A DNA stretch of 64,000 bases from contig OZ244249.1 in NCBI GenBank assembly GCA_965217135.1, positions 1,116,001 through 1,180,000 on the forward strand, read 5' to 3'. Source of the DNA: HXMU1420-2 sp017643305. Its GTDB lineage: Bacteria > Pseudomonadota > Alphaproteobacteria > Rhodobacterales > Rhodobacteraceae. Shown piece after piece: positions 27,246 to 36,548 of the stretch. The notes under the pieces were generated by a model that saw nothing but the letters and a program-made list of their open reading frames with translations, searched no databases and had not been told where the DNA came from. A program made the translations under genes and the position numbers. How positions within the stretch are numbered: the first letter of the stretch is position 1; each line of letters begins with the position of its first letter.

Positions 27246-28317
27246 GTGCGCCCCCTTTGGCTGCCAGCGTGCCGCTTTCGTCGAAATAGAAACATTGCGT
27301 CGGCACGAGGTGAAACTGGTGTTCTTCGCCCACGCGGAACGGATGTGTGCCGGGGGACTGGCTGACCCAGACATGACCGCCCAGCCCGAAATGGGCCACG
27401 CTTTCGGAGCCGCTGAGCTCGGTGATTTCCACGCGCCCTTCAATGGGCACGGAGGGTGCGTCGGGTTGCAGCGGCGTCACGTGGTGCGGGCGAACACCAA
27501 GCGTGTAGGTCCCATCGCGCAGCGCGGCTGCGTCACCTTCGGCGGTCCATTGCAATGCGCCCAGCACAACCTGATCGCCGCGTTTTTCCACCTGGGCGAG
27601 GTTAATCGGCGGATCGGAGAAGACCCGCGCCGATACCAGATCGGCGGGAGAACGGTAAATGCGGGTGGTTGGGCCAAATTGCGTGACCCGGCCTTCGTGC
27701 ACCAGGGCGGTGTGACCGGCCAGCAGCAAGGCTTCGGTCGGTTCGGACGTGGCATAAACCACCACGGTGCCACGTTCACCCAGGATGTCGGGCAATTGTT
27801 CGCGCAGTTCTTCGCGCAGTTTGTAGTCGAGATTGGCCAGCGGTTCGTCGAGGAAGATCGCCTTGGAATCCTTGACGATGGCGCGGGCCAGTGCGGTGCG
27901 CTGCTGCTGCCCGCCGGACAGTTCCTGCGGTCGCCGGTCGAGCATCGGGCCAAGCTGGAGGATATCCGCGGCCTCGCGCACCCGCCGATCGATATCGGAG
28001 GCATTTACACCGCTGACCCGCAAGGGCGAGGCGATGTTTTCGTAGACCGAGAAATGGGGGTAGTTGATGAAAAATTGGTGGACCAACGCGATGTTGCGCT
28101 TCTGCGGGCTGATGCCGGTCACATTGCGGCCATCGACCCAGACTTCCCCCTGCGTTGGCTTTTCCAGTCCGGCCATCAGCTTGATCAGCGTGCTCTTGCC
28201 TGCGTTGGTGGCTCCCAGCAGGATGTTGAACCCGCCCGGCGCAAAGGCCAGCGATGTTTCGTGAATATGGGTTTCCGCGCCGACGTTCTTCGACACATTT
28301 CTGAGTTCCAGGGTCAT
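27238..28317 (-). CDS. glpS: Glycerol ABC transporter ATP-binding protein (GlpS-like)
   Basis: 359 residues. The Walker A loop is unusual (GATNAGKST), the signature is canonical (LSGGQQQRTALARA), Walker B is IFLDEPLANLD, and the C-terminal MalK-like domain has LGVRPHHVTPL. It complements GlpT, whose signature is degenerate. The gene follows the binding-protein gene after 117 bases containing a hairpin, and overlaps glpT. Confidence 0.88.
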   Translation of the reverse strand: MTLELRNVSKNVGAETHIHETSLAFAPGGFNILLGATNAGKSTLIKLMAGLEKPTQGEVWVDGRNVTGISPQKRNIALVHQFFINYPHFSVYENIASPLRVSGVNASDIDRRVREAADILQLGPMLDRRPQELSGGQQQRTALARAIVKDSKAIFLDEPLANLDYKLREELREQLPDILGERGTVVVYATSEPTEALLLAGHTALVHEGRVTQFGPTTRIYRSPADLVSARVFSDPPINLAQVEKRGDQVVLGALQWTAEGDAAALRDGTYTLGVRPHHVTPLQPDAPSVPIEGRVEITELSGSESVAHFGLGGHVWVSQSPGTHPFRVGEEHQFHLVPTQCFYFDESGTLAAKGGAHG

Positions 28318-28388
28318 ATGCGCGTCCGCGGTGAAGTCAGTTCCGGGCTGCGGCCTCGACCCCTTGCATGGGCGGGCTGCGGCGTGAC

Positions 28389-28408
28389 GGGGCGCTGGTT
28401 TGCGCCCC
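28389..28408 (-). terminator. Hairpin between glpV and glpS
   Basis: GGGGCGC and GCGCCCC arms of 7 bp around a 6-base loop (TGGTTT on the plus strand). There is no T tract. It probably stabilises the abundant binding-protein transcript and lowers expression of downstream permease and ATPase genes. Confidence 0.45.
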
Positions 28409-28434
28409 GCCAGAGTTTTGGTTGCTGGATCAGA

Positions 28435-30171
28435 TCACTTGTTCCAACGGGCGACGATGTCTTCATATTTGACAGTTTCGCCCTGCGGCTTCTCGTTGTC
28501 GAGCTTGGCCTTTGGTGCGCCCGGCTGGCTGAGCCAGTATTCGGCGTCACGCTCTTCGTTCAGGCGTGGGCCGCATCCGCCATAGACGTTGGCGGCTTCG
28601 TCTGCTGCCTGCATCCGGGCCATGGTTACGTCCATTTCAGACGCAAGCCGGTCCATTGCTTCCTGCGGCGTGAACGCGCCGGAGTTCACGTCACCGATTT
28701 GCTGCCACCAGATCTGGGCCAGCTTCGGATAATCCGGAACGTTGATGCCGGTCGGCGACCATGCGGTGCGGTCGGGCGAACGATAGAATTCGACCAGACC
28801 ACCCAGCTTGGGTGCGCGATCAGTGAAGCTCTGATGGTTCACCGTGCTGTCGCGGATGAAGGTCAGACCAACATGGCTCTTGCGTGTGTCGACGGTCTTG
28901 GACGTCACGAACTGTGCATAGAGCCACGCCGCTTGCGCGCGGTCAGACGGAGTGGACTTGAGGAAGGTCCAGGAGCCGGCGTCCTGATAGCCAACCTTCT
29001 GGCCTTCGGTCCAGTAGGGCCCATGCGGGCTGGGCGCCATCCGCCACAGCGGGGTGCCTTCGCCATCCACAGTGTTGTTGCCGTCTTCCAGAGACTTCAC
29101 CATGTCCGCGGTGAACGCGGTGTACCAGAAGATCTGCTGGGCCACGTTGCCTTGGCTAAGTGCCGGCAGCGACTGGTAGAAGTCGTAGCTGGCCGCACCC
29201 GGAGGCGCGTAGTTGCGCAGCCATTCATCCCACTTGCGGATCGCGTAGACAGCCGCCGGACCATTGGCCGCGCCGCCACGGGACACGCTGGCACCCGATG
29301 GGTTACAGGAGCCCGCTTCCATGCGGATGCCCCATTCATCCACGGGGATACCGTTGGGTTCACCCACGTCGCCTGCACCGGCCATGGACAGCCAAGCGTC
29401 GGTCATGCGCCAGCCAAGGTCCGGCGCGCGCTTGCCATAGTCCATGTGACCATAGACCTGAACACCGTCGATTTCCTTGACATGCACACTGAAGAATTCG
29501 GCGATGTCTTCGTAGGCCGACCAGTTGACCGGGACGCCCAGGTCATAGCCATAGATCGACTTGAACTGCGCCTGCAGGTCTTCGCGGTCGAACCAGTCCT
29601 TGCGGAACCAGTACAGGTTGGCGAATTGCTGGTCGGGCAGCTGATAAAGTTTGCCGTCAGGCCCGGTGGTGAACGACGCGCCGATGAAATCATCGAGGTC
29701 AAGGCCCGGGTTGGTGCTGGCCGCCCATTCACCTGCCATCTGGTCGGACAGGTTATAGGCCAGCTGCAGACGTGCATGGGTGCCGATCAGGTCGGAGTCG
29801 TTGACGTAGCCGTCATACAGGTTCCGCTGCGTTTGCATCTGGGTCTGCACCGCCTGGACAACCTCTCCTTCACCCAGAAGCTGGTGGTTGACCTTGATGC
29901 CGGTGATGTCCTCGAACGCCTTTGTCAGCGTTTCGGATTCATAGCTGTGTGTCGGGATCGTTTCCGACAGCACGTTAATCTCCATTCCAGCAAACGGCTC
30001 GGCAGCTTTGATGAACCACTCCATCTCCGCCATTTGCGCATCCCGCGACAGTGCCGAAGGCTGGAATTCCTCATCGATCCATTTTTCTGCCGCGGCCATG
30101 TCGGCATGTGCCGACGTCCCCGCCGCCACAAGGGCTGACAGGGCTACCGCGGAGAGCAGATACTTCCGCAT
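28435..30171 (-). CDS. glpV: Glycerol ABC transporter substrate-binding protein (GlpV-like)
   Basis: 578 residues, longer than most family-1 binding proteins and typical of GlpV. Signal peptide MRKYLLSAVALSALVAAGTSAHA. The mature protein has the type I solute-binding pattern (TKAFEDITGIKVNHQLLGEGE, and the conserved GFGM-like region replaced by YVNDSDLIGTHARLQ). It captures glycerol or a related polyol in the periplasm. It is the first gene of the glpVSTPQ-DUF2160 operon, divergent from glpR. Confidence 0.88.
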   Translation of the reverse strand: MRKYLLSAVALSALVAAGTSAHADMAAAEKWIDEEFQPSALSRDAQMAEMEWFIKAAEPFAGMEINVLSETIPTHSYESETLTKAFEDITGIKVNHQLLGEGEVVQAVQTQMQTQRNLYDGYVNDSDLIGTHARLQLAYNLSDQMAGEWAASTNPGLDLDDFIGASFTTGPDGKLYQLPDQQFANLYWFRKDWFDREDLQAQFKSIYGYDLGVPVNWSAYEDIAEFFSVHVKEIDGVQVYGHMDYGKRAPDLGWRMTDAWLSMAGAGDVGEPNGIPVDEWGIRMEAGSCNPSGASVSRGGAANGPAAVYAIRKWDEWLRNYAPPGAASYDFYQSLPALSQGNVAQQIFWYTAFTADMVKSLEDGNNTVDGEGTPLWRMAPSPHGPYWTEGQKVGYQDAGSWTFLKSTPSDRAQAAWLYAQFVTSKTVDTRKSHVGLTFIRDSTVNHQSFTDRAPKLGGLVEFYRSPDRTAWSPTGINVPDYPKLAQIWWQQIGDVNSGAFTPQEAMDRLASEMDVTMARMQAADEAANVYGGCGPRLNEERDAEYWLSQPGAPKAKLDNEKPQGETVKYEDIVARWNK

Positions 30172-30223
30172 TTTATTCCTCCCAAGTTGTACAGTTCACG
30201 GGGTTTCCCGCGCCAAAATTCGT

Positions 30224-30252
30224 AAACAAAAGAAAACGAAAGTCAAACGAAA
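30224..30252. promoter_or_regulatory. Three direct repeats (AAACAAAA/AAACGAAA), candidate GlpR operators
   Basis: AAACAAAA at 30224, AAACGAAA at 30234 and AAACGAAA at 30245 are spaced 10 and 11 bases, one helical turn apart, in the glpV/glpR divergent gap. TTTCGTTT-type repeats are typical for DeoR/GlpR-family repressors. The assignment is by motif and position. Confidence 0.55.
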
Positions 30253-30313
30253 TTAAAATGGGTTTTCGCCACTTTCATTTGAGGGTAATACGAAGATTGG
30301 GGGCATTGCCGGA

Positions 30314-31102
30314 ATGAGCATCGAATCACGCCACGAAGAGATCTTGAGCCTGTTGCGAACACAGGGCGCTGTTGAGGTCGAAGATCTTGCTGGCCGCTTT
30401 GGTCTGACCACGCAGACAATCCGCCAGGATCTGCGTGATCTGGGCGACCAGGGTTTGTTAAAGCGCACCCATGGAGGTGCTGTTCGACTGCTGGGGGTCA
30501 CCACGCGTGATTATTCGGAACGGCGTGTCCTGCTGGGCCCGCAGAAGAAAGCCATTGGGCGTCGTGCGGCGGCGCTGATCCCCAACGGGTCATCGGTGAC
30601 GTTGAACATCGGGACAACCACTGAACAGGTTGCGACGGCGCTGACCGGGCATCGTGGGCTGACAGTGATTTCCAACAATATCAACATCATAACGCAGATG
30701 TCCGGCACCATTGAAAAGGAGCTGATCCTGGTCGGCGGACGGGTCCGGCAGAGCGACGGGGCTGTGGTTGGCGATGACGCAGTGGAATTCATTTCGCGTT
30801 ACAAGGTGGATTTCGCGGTGATAGGCGCGTCTTCGCTGGACGAAGACGGCGCGGTGCTGGATTTCGATGCGCTGGAAGTGTCGGTGGCGCGGGCGATCCT
30901 GAAAAATGCCCGCACACGGATTCTGGTGGCCGACAGTTCAAAATTTGAGGTCAACGCTCCCGTGCGTATCTGCGAAATTGCTGATATCGACATATTCGTG
31001 ACCGACGCCACGCCGCCCGAACCGTTTATCGCCGCAGCCAAGCTCGGCCAGACCGATATTTCTGTTATCGAATCGTATGGGGGGCAAGGCAATGTCGGCT
31101 GA
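30314..31102 (+). CDS. glpR: DeoR-family repressor of glycerol metabolism
   Basis: 262 residues. The N-terminal winged helix has RHEEILSLLRTQG, then the recognition region FGLTTQTIRQDLRDL and the family mark LKRTHGGAV. The C-terminal sugar-phosphate sensor domain has NIGTTTEQVA, GDDAVEF and VADSSKFEVNAP. It would bind glycerol-3-phosphate and release DNA. It is divergent from glpV and overlaps glpD by 11 bases, so regulator and enzyme are coexpressed. Confidence 0.92.
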   Translation: MSIESRHEEILSLLRTQGAVEVEDLAGRFGLTTQTIRQDLRDLGDQGLLKRTHGGAVRLLGVTTRDYSERRVLLGPQKKAIGRRAAALIPNGSSVTLNIGTTTEQVATALTGHRGLTVISNNINIITQMSGTIEKELILVGGRVRQSDGAVVGDDAVEFISRYKVDFAVIGASSLDEDGAVLDFDALEVSVARAILKNARTRILVADSSKFEVNAPVRICEIADIDIFVTDATPPEPFIAAAKLGQTDISVIESYGGQGNVG

Positions 31103-32705
31103 ACCATCTGAAATTTATGATCTTTTCATCATCGGTGGTGGTGTGAACGGATGCGGGATTGCCCGCGATGCCACGGGCCGGGGGCTGTGCGTTGGCTTGG
31201 CAGAGATGAACGATCTGGGTTCTGCAACGTCCAGCGCATCGACCAAGCTGTTTCACGGTGGATTGCGGTATCTGGAGTATTTTGAGTTTCGGCTGGTACG
31301 CGAAGCACTGGTGGAACGTGAAGTTCTGCTGCGGGCCATGCCGCATATATCATGGCCCATGCGTTTCGTTTTGCCGTTTCACAAGGACATGCGGTTCGAA
31401 AGCGAAACCCCGATGTCGCGCCTTCTGACCACGGTGATGCCGTGGATGAGGGGGCGTCGTCCGGCCTGGCTGATTCGTCTGGGCCTGTTCCTTTACGACC
31501 ATTTGGGCGGACGGAAGATTTTGCCTGCAGCCAGGACGCTGAACCTGGTGTCGGACGAAGCAGGCAATCCGCTGCAGTCAAAGTTCCGCAAGGCATATGA
31601 ATATTCCGATTGCTGGGTCGATGATTCCCGGCTGGTGGTGCTGAACGCGCGGGACGCCGCCAACCGGGGCGCGGATATCATGTCGCGGACCAAGGTGGTG
31701 CGCGCTGACCGCAAGGATGACCAGTGGGAAATCTCACTGCGGTCGGAGCACCGGGATTGGACAGTGCGGGCCCGTATGCTGGTCAATGCCGGTGGCCCCT
31801 GGGTCGAAGACCTGATCCAGAACACCATGAGGCAGAACACGCGCGAAGCGGTGCGGCTGGTTCGTGGCAGTCATATCGTCACCCGGCGGCTGTTTGACCA
31901 TGACAAATGCTACTTCTTTCAGGGTACGGATGGCCGGATCATATTTGCCATTCCCTATGAGGAAGATTTCACCCTGATCGGCACCACTGATTCCGCCCAT
32001 GCAGATGCCTCTGAGCGGCCCGTTTGTACGGATGAGGAACGGGATTATTTGCTTGGCTTTGCCACGCAGTATTTCGAACGGCCCGTGACGGTCGATGATG
32101 TGGTCTGGACCTACTCGGGCGTGCGCCCGCTTTACGATGACGGGGCCAGTTCGGCCACTGCGGCAACGCGCGACTATGTGCTAAAGCTGCAGGACAGCGG
32201 CGGCGCGCCAGTGCTGAACGTGTTTGGCGGTAAGATCACGACTTACCGCAAACTGGCCGAGGCGGCGCTGGACAAGCTTGCCCCGCTGCTGGGCAACACG
32301 CATGGGCACTGGACCGCGTTGGCGTCCCTGCCAGGTGGGGATTTTGCGGTGGACGGGGTTGAAGGGCTGGTGGCGTCCCTGCGGCGCGATTATCCTTTTC
32401 TGACAGACGTTTGGGCGCGGCGGCTGGTTCGCAATTACGGCACGCAGGCAGCGGTGATGCTGGATGGGGCCACGACTATGGCGGATCTGGGCGAAGATTT
32501 TGGCCACACGATTACCGAGCGGGAACTGACATGGTCCGCCCGGCAGGAATGGGCCCACAGCGCCGATGATTTTCTGTGGCGTCGAACGAAGCTGGGACTG
32601 CGCGTGTCGAAAGAAGAAGCCGCACGGATCGACGCGTTCTTCAGGGACCTCAACCTCGTATCGGTACCGGAGGTTGTCGTCCCTGAGGTCTCCCCAGTCG
32701 GTTGA
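31092..32705 (+). CDS. glpD: Aerobic glycerol-3-phosphate dehydrogenase
   Basis: 537 residues. N-terminal FAD-binding FIIGGGVNGCGIARDATGRG, then ASSKLFHGG-like STKLFHGGLRYLEYFEFRLV, VNAGGPWVEDL and the C-terminal GGKITTYRKLAE. It oxidises glycerol-3-phosphate to dihydroxyacetone phosphate at the inner membrane and reduces quinone. ATG 31092 has GGGGG/AAGG upstream and lies inside the end of glpR. No glycerol kinase gene is in the window. Confidence 0.94.
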   Translation: MSAEPSEIYDLFIIGGGVNGCGIARDATGRGLCVGLAEMNDLGSATSSASTKLFHGGLRYLEYFEFRLVREALVEREVLLRAMPHISWPMRFVLPFHKDMRFESETPMSRLLTTVMPWMRGRRPAWLIRLGLFLYDHLGGRKILPAARTLNLVSDEAGNPLQSKFRKAYEYSDCWVDDSRLVVLNARDAANRGADIMSRTKVVRADRKDDQWEISLRSEHRDWTVRARMLVNAGGPWVEDLIQNTMRQNTREAVRLVRGSHIVTRRLFDHDKCYFFQGTDGRIIFAIPYEEDFTLIGTTDSAHADASERPVCTDEERDYLLGFATQYFERPVTVDDVVWTYSGVRPLYDDGASSATAATRDYVLKLQDSGGAPVLNVFGGKITTYRKLAEAALDKLAPLLGNTHGHWTALASLPGGDFAVDGVEGLVASLRRDYPFLTDVWARRLVRNYGTQAAVMLDGATTMADLGEDFGHTITERELTWSARQEWAHSADDFLWRRTKLGLRVSKEEAARIDAFFRDLNLVSVPEVVVPEVSPVG

Positions 32706-32822
32706 CCACAATGCCCGCATGTCCTCGATCTGAGGATATACGGGTCCGGTAACGGTGCGTCGTTTCCTCCGCGGGCCGATTTGCCGTTGAACTTCGATAC
32801 GTTCCATTGGAACCGTGACGGC

Positions 32823-34103
32823 ATGACCCAAACCTCGCCTTTGTCAGATCCGGCCCGGCCCGGTGGCGGCCCGATGCCACTGCTGCTTTGGCCGTGGGCG
32901 ATTGCGGTCGTGGCTCTGCTTGTTCTGCCGCACGTGCTGACTGCGAACTCCACCATTACCATCCTGAACCAAATGGCGATCACAGTGATCTTTGCGCTGT
33001 CTTACAACATGCTGCTGGGGCAGGCGGGGATGCTGAGCTTTGGCCATGCGATATACTTGGGCTTTGGCGGTTTTGCCTGTCTGCACGCGATGAACTATTT
33101 TCAAGCGGGCGGCTGGCCGGTGCCATTGCCGGTTCTGCCGCTATTTGCCGGTCTGTTTTCGCTGGGCATGGCCATAGTGATTGGTGCATTTTCCACCCGG
33201 CGCACGGGCACGGTGTTTGCCATGATATCACTGGGGGTGGTGGAACTGGTGGCGTCCTTTTCCATCGTGTTCTACCTGTTTTTCCGGGGCGGTGGGATCG
33301 GTGGCGACCGGACATTTTCGGAACCGTTTTTCGGGGTGGAGTTCATCCGACAGATTGAGGTGTATTACCTGATTGCCGCCTGGCTAATCCTGTCGGTCGC
33401 AGTGATGTACGCGTTCACCCGTACGCCGCTGGGCAGGATGGCCAATGCGGTGCGAGACAACGCGGAACGTGCGGAATTTGTTGGTTATTCCGCGCGGTGG
33501 ATCCGGTTCTATTCCTTCTGCGCAGCGGGGTTCTTTGCCGGTGTGGCGGGGGGGCTTTCGGCGTTGAACTATGAAATTTCCACCGCCGAAAGCCTGACGG
33601 TGGAAGCATCGGGTGCCATCATCATGATCGCCTTTCTGGGCGGGGTTGGCGTGTTTTTTGGCCCGATCCTGGGCGCGATCCTGTTCACATTGCTGCAAAC
33701 GGTGCTGAGCATGCATACCGATCTGTGGCAGTTGTATGTTGGTATCCTGTTTTTGGCGGCAGTGATGTTTTTCCCGTCCGGGCTGGCGGGGCTGTTGATG
33801 CTACATCTGCCGGTGCTGAAGGCAGGTCGTGTCCGGCAGGTGGCCTGGCCCTATGTCGCGGTGATCGCGCCGGGATTGGTCGCCGTGGCCGGGTTTGCCG
33901 CGCTGATCGAGATGGTGTTCCATCTGCGCAGTACGATTGCGGGTACGGATGGGATGGTGGTGTTCTGGATCGCGGTGCAACCGCTGAACTGGTTGCCCTG
34001 GATTGTGGCGGGCATCTGTGCGCTGGGCGGCTTCTGGGTGTGCCGCCGGAATGTGCCGGCGCTGGCGGTGGCGTGGCAAGGGGCCACCGACCTGCGGAGT
34101 TAA
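32823..34103 (+). CDS. Branched-chain amino-acid-type ABC permease (LivM-like), without partner genes
   Basis: About 426 residues, longer than typical LivM (about 310-360) because of a C-terminal extension with two to three extra hydrophobic segments after residue 330. The core has SYNMLLGQAGMLSFGHAIYLGFG and RDNAERAEFVGYSARWIRFYSF, the standard LivM pieces. No LivH, LivF, LivG or LivK gene lies nearby, so partners must be elsewhere or lost. Start at ATG 32823 follows a weak GGAA; upstream codons are non-conserved. It lies 117 bases after glpD. Confidence 0.8.
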   Translation: MTQTSPLSDPARPGGGPMPLLLWPWAIAVVALLVLPHVLTANSTITILNQMAITVIFALSYNMLLGQAGMLSFGHAIYLGFGGFACLHAMNYFQAGGWPVPLPVLPLFAGLFSLGMAIVIGAFSTRRTGTVFAMISLGVVELVASFSIVFYLFFRGGGIGGDRTFSEPFFGVEFIRQIEVYYLIAAWLILSVAVMYAFTRTPLGRMANAVRDNAERAEFVGYSARWIRFYSFCAAGFFAGVAGGLSALNYEISTAESLTVEASGAIIMIAFLGGVGVFFGPILGAILFTLLQTVLSMHTDLWQLYVGILFLAAVMFFPSGLAGLLMLHLPVLKAGRVRQVAWPYVAVIAPGLVAVAGFAALIEMVFHLRSTIAGTDGMVVFWIAVQPLNWLPWIVAGICALGGFWVCRRNVPALAVAWQGATDLRS

Positions 34104-34220
34104 ACGCTTCTGAAACAGGCAAATCGATGATTGCGCGCTGTCTCCGGCGCCGGCGAAGACGATTTCATTGGCGATTTGCCGAAAATTCTTTACCCTATGG
34201 TCAAAATTACGGGTTCGGGG

Positions 34221-35522
34221 ATGTTGGATCTTATCGTCAGGAACGCGCGTCTTCTGGGCGTGCAGGGGCATATGGATATCGCCATCAAGGGCGATGTCAT
34301 CGCAGAGATTGGACCGTCTATTGAGGCCCAGGCGCGCGAGGAAATCGACGCCGCCGGGCAACTGGTTTCGCCGCCTTTCGTGGATCCACATTTTCACATG
34401 GACGCCACGCTTAGCCTGGGGTTGCCGCGATTGAACGTGTCAGGCACTTTGCTGGAAGGCATCGCGCTGTGGGGCGAACTGAAGCCACTGCTGACGCCCG
34501 AAGCGGTGATTGAACGCGCGCTGCGTTATTGCGATCTGGCCGTGTCGCAGGGGCTTCTGGCGATTCGGTCGCATGTGGATGTGTCCACTGCGCCGCTGGT
34601 CGGGGTCGAAGCGTTATTGGAGGTGCGCAAACAGGTTGCGCCTTATATCGATCTGCAACTGGTCGCTTTTCCGCAGGATGGTTTGTATCGTGCGGAAGGG
34701 GCCGAAGAAAACCTGCTGCGCGCGTTGGATATGGGCGTGGATGTGGTCGGCGGCATTCCGCATTTCGAACGCACCATGGCCGATGGCGCGCGGTCCGTGA
34801 CCCGGCTGGCTGAGATCGCGGCAGAACGTGGCCTGATGCTGGACCTGCATTGCGACGAAAGCGACGATCCCATGTCGCGCCACGTGGAGACGCTGGCCTA
34901 TGAAACCACGAGGCTGGGGCTGGGCGGCAGGGTGACCGGCAGCCATGTCACGGCGATGCATTCCTACGATAATTACTATGCCACCAAGTTGATCCCGCTG
35001 ATTGCGGAATCGGGGATGAACATTGTGCCCAACCCGCTGATCAACATCACGCTGCAGGGCCGGTCCGATACCTACCCACGCCGCCGGGGGCTGACGCGGG
35101 TGCAGGAGTTGCGCGCCGCTGGTGTGAACGTGGCCTTTGGGCAGGATTGCACGATGGATCCATGGTATCCGCTGGGCTCTGCCGACATGCTGGAAGTGGC
35201 CCATATGGGCGTGCATGCTGTGCCCATGACCTCGCGCGAGGCGATGGCCTGGGCGTTTACCTCGGTCACGATGAACGGCGCACAGGCGATGGGTCTGCCG
35301 GACCCGACGCTGCGTGCAGGCGGACCGGCGAGCATGGTGCTGCTGCAGGCACGCGACCCGATTGAGGCCGTCCGGCTAAAGGCCACAAGGCTGGTCGTGA
35401 TCCGCAAGGGCAAGGTCCTGTCGCGCACCGCCCCGCGTGTTGCGGCGCTGTCGCTGCCAGGGCGTCCCGACATGGTCAACCCGGCCGCTTATGCGCCCGA
35501 AGCCGAAGACATAACCAAATAA
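34221..35522 (+). CDS. Cytosine-deaminase-like amidohydrolase
   Basis: 433 residues of the amidohydrolase superfamily. Metal ligands are FVDPHFHMD near the N-terminus, HCDESDDPMSRHVETLA, SHVTAMHSY and FGQDCTMDPWYPLGSADM, very close in order to E. coli CodA (the catalytic aspartate is in GQDC where CodA has GHDD). It would remove an amino group from a pyrimidine or similar ring. ATG 34221 begins the conserved beta-sandwich; a longer start at 34197 is possible. It precedes a nucleoside-type ABC importer, suggesting an imported heterocycle as substrate. Confidence 0.88.
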   Translation: MLDLIVRNARLLGVQGHMDIAIKGDVIAEIGPSIEAQAREEIDAAGQLVSPPFVDPHFHMDATLSLGLPRLNVSGTLLEGIALWGELKPLLTPEAVIERALRYCDLAVSQGLLAIRSHVDVSTAPLVGVEALLEVRKQVAPYIDLQLVAFPQDGLYRAEGAEENLLRALDMGVDVVGGIPHFERTMADGARSVTRLAEIAAERGLMLDLHCDESDDPMSRHVETLAYETTRLGLGGRVTGSHVTAMHSYDNYYATKLIPLIAESGMNIVPNPLINITLQGRSDTYPRRRGLTRVQELRAAGVNVAFGQDCTMDPWYPLGSADMLEVAHMGVHAVPMTSREAMAWAFTSVTMNGAQAMGLPDPTLRAGGPASMVLLQARDPIEAVRLKATRLVVIRKGKVLSRTAPRVAALSLPGRPDMVNPAAYAPEAEDITK

Positions 35523-35549
35523 CCAAATCCAGCAAAGAGGAAGACAAAG

Positions 35550-36533
35550 ATGACATTCAAAACCACTCGCCGCCAGGTATTGATTGGGGCCGCTGCCACG
35601 CTGGCGCTGCCTGCTTATGTGCGCCGCGTGAATGCGCAATCCGTGACCAAGGTTGCCGCCGTGCACATGTCGCCGGTGGAAAACGCATGGAACAGCCGCA
35701 TTCACCTGGCGTTCCAGGAAGCCGCCGCTGCGGGCGCCATTGAATATGAATTCTCCGAAGGTGTCGCACCCACAGATTACCCGCGCGCGATGCGCGAGTA
35801 TGCCGAAGGCGGCGCACAGCTGGTCTGGGGCGAATCCTATGCTGTCGAACGCGAAGCGCGCGAAGTGGCGGGCGACTATGGCGATACCGCGTTTCTCATG
35901 GGGTCCTCCGGTGGTCCGGCGGGCGACAATTTTGGTGTCTTCGGCACGCGTAACCACGAAGCTGCATACCTGGCCGGGATGCTGGCGGGCAAAATGTCCG
36001 AAAGCAACGTGTTTGGATCGGTCGGCGGCTACCCGATCCCGGAGGTTAACCTGCTGATCAACGCCTTCCGCATGGGGGTGAGCGAAGTGAACCCCGATGC
36101 CAAGTTCCTGAACGGCTTTATCGGCGCATGGTTCGATCCGGCCCGTGCCAAGGAAGCAGCGATTGCACAGATCGACGCCGGTGCTGATATCCTGTTCGGC
36201 GAACGGATCGGAACGGCGGACGCGGCCGAAGAACGCGGGATCAAGGCGATTGGGTCGCTGATCGACTACACGCCGCGTTATCCAGGTACGATTTTTGCCA
36301 ATGCAATCTGGAACTATGGCCCGACAATTGCGGCGATTGTCGCGGACATTCAGGCAGGCAAGCCGGTGGGTCGGGATTATACCGAGTATTCGTTCATGGG
36401 GCATGGCGGCAATGAGCTGATCTATGTGGCGGACGAAGTGCCCGCTGACGCGATCCCGGCGATGGAGGCCAAGCAGGCGGCCATTGCGTCGGGCGAATGG
36501 AACGTTCCGATTGATGAAAGCGAACCGGCCTGA
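35550..36533 (+). CDS. BMP-family ABC transporter substrate-binding protein, Tat-exported
   Basis: 327 residues. The N-terminus MTFKTTRRQVLIGAAATLAL is a twin-arginine signal with cleavage near VNAQ. The BMP/PnrA-like core shows MGSSGGPAGDNFGVFGTRNHEAAYLAGMLAG (given in two parts: GPAGDNFGVF and EAAYLAGMLAG) and VGGYPIPEVNLLINAF. These proteins bind nucleosides or purine-like compounds in characterised systems. A GAGGAAG site precedes the start. It feeds the ATPase and permeases encoded at 37895-41386. Confidence 0.9.
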   Translation: MTFKTTRRQVLIGAAATLALPAYVRRVNAQSVTKVAAVHMSPVENAWNSRIHLAFQEAAAAGAIEYEFSEGVAPTDYPRAMREYAEGGAQLVWGESYAVEREAREVAGDYGDTAFLMGSSGGPAGDNFGVFGTRNHEAAYLAGMLAGKMSESNVFGSVGGYPIPEVNLLINAFRMGVSEVNPDAKFLNGFIGAWFDPARAKEAAIAQIDAGADILFGERIGTADAAEERGIKAIGSLIDYTPRYPGTIFANAIWNYGPTIAAIVADIQAGKPVGRDYTEYSFMGHGGNELIYVADEVPADAIPAMEAKQAAIASGEWNVPIDESEPA

Positions 36534-36548
36534 TCGTCGGTTTGGCGG

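Noticed and set aside
27232..30138. Open frame of 968 codons on the plus strand
   Set aside because: It lies antisense to glpS and glpV, whose motifs are clear; the translation is low-complexity and unlike any family.
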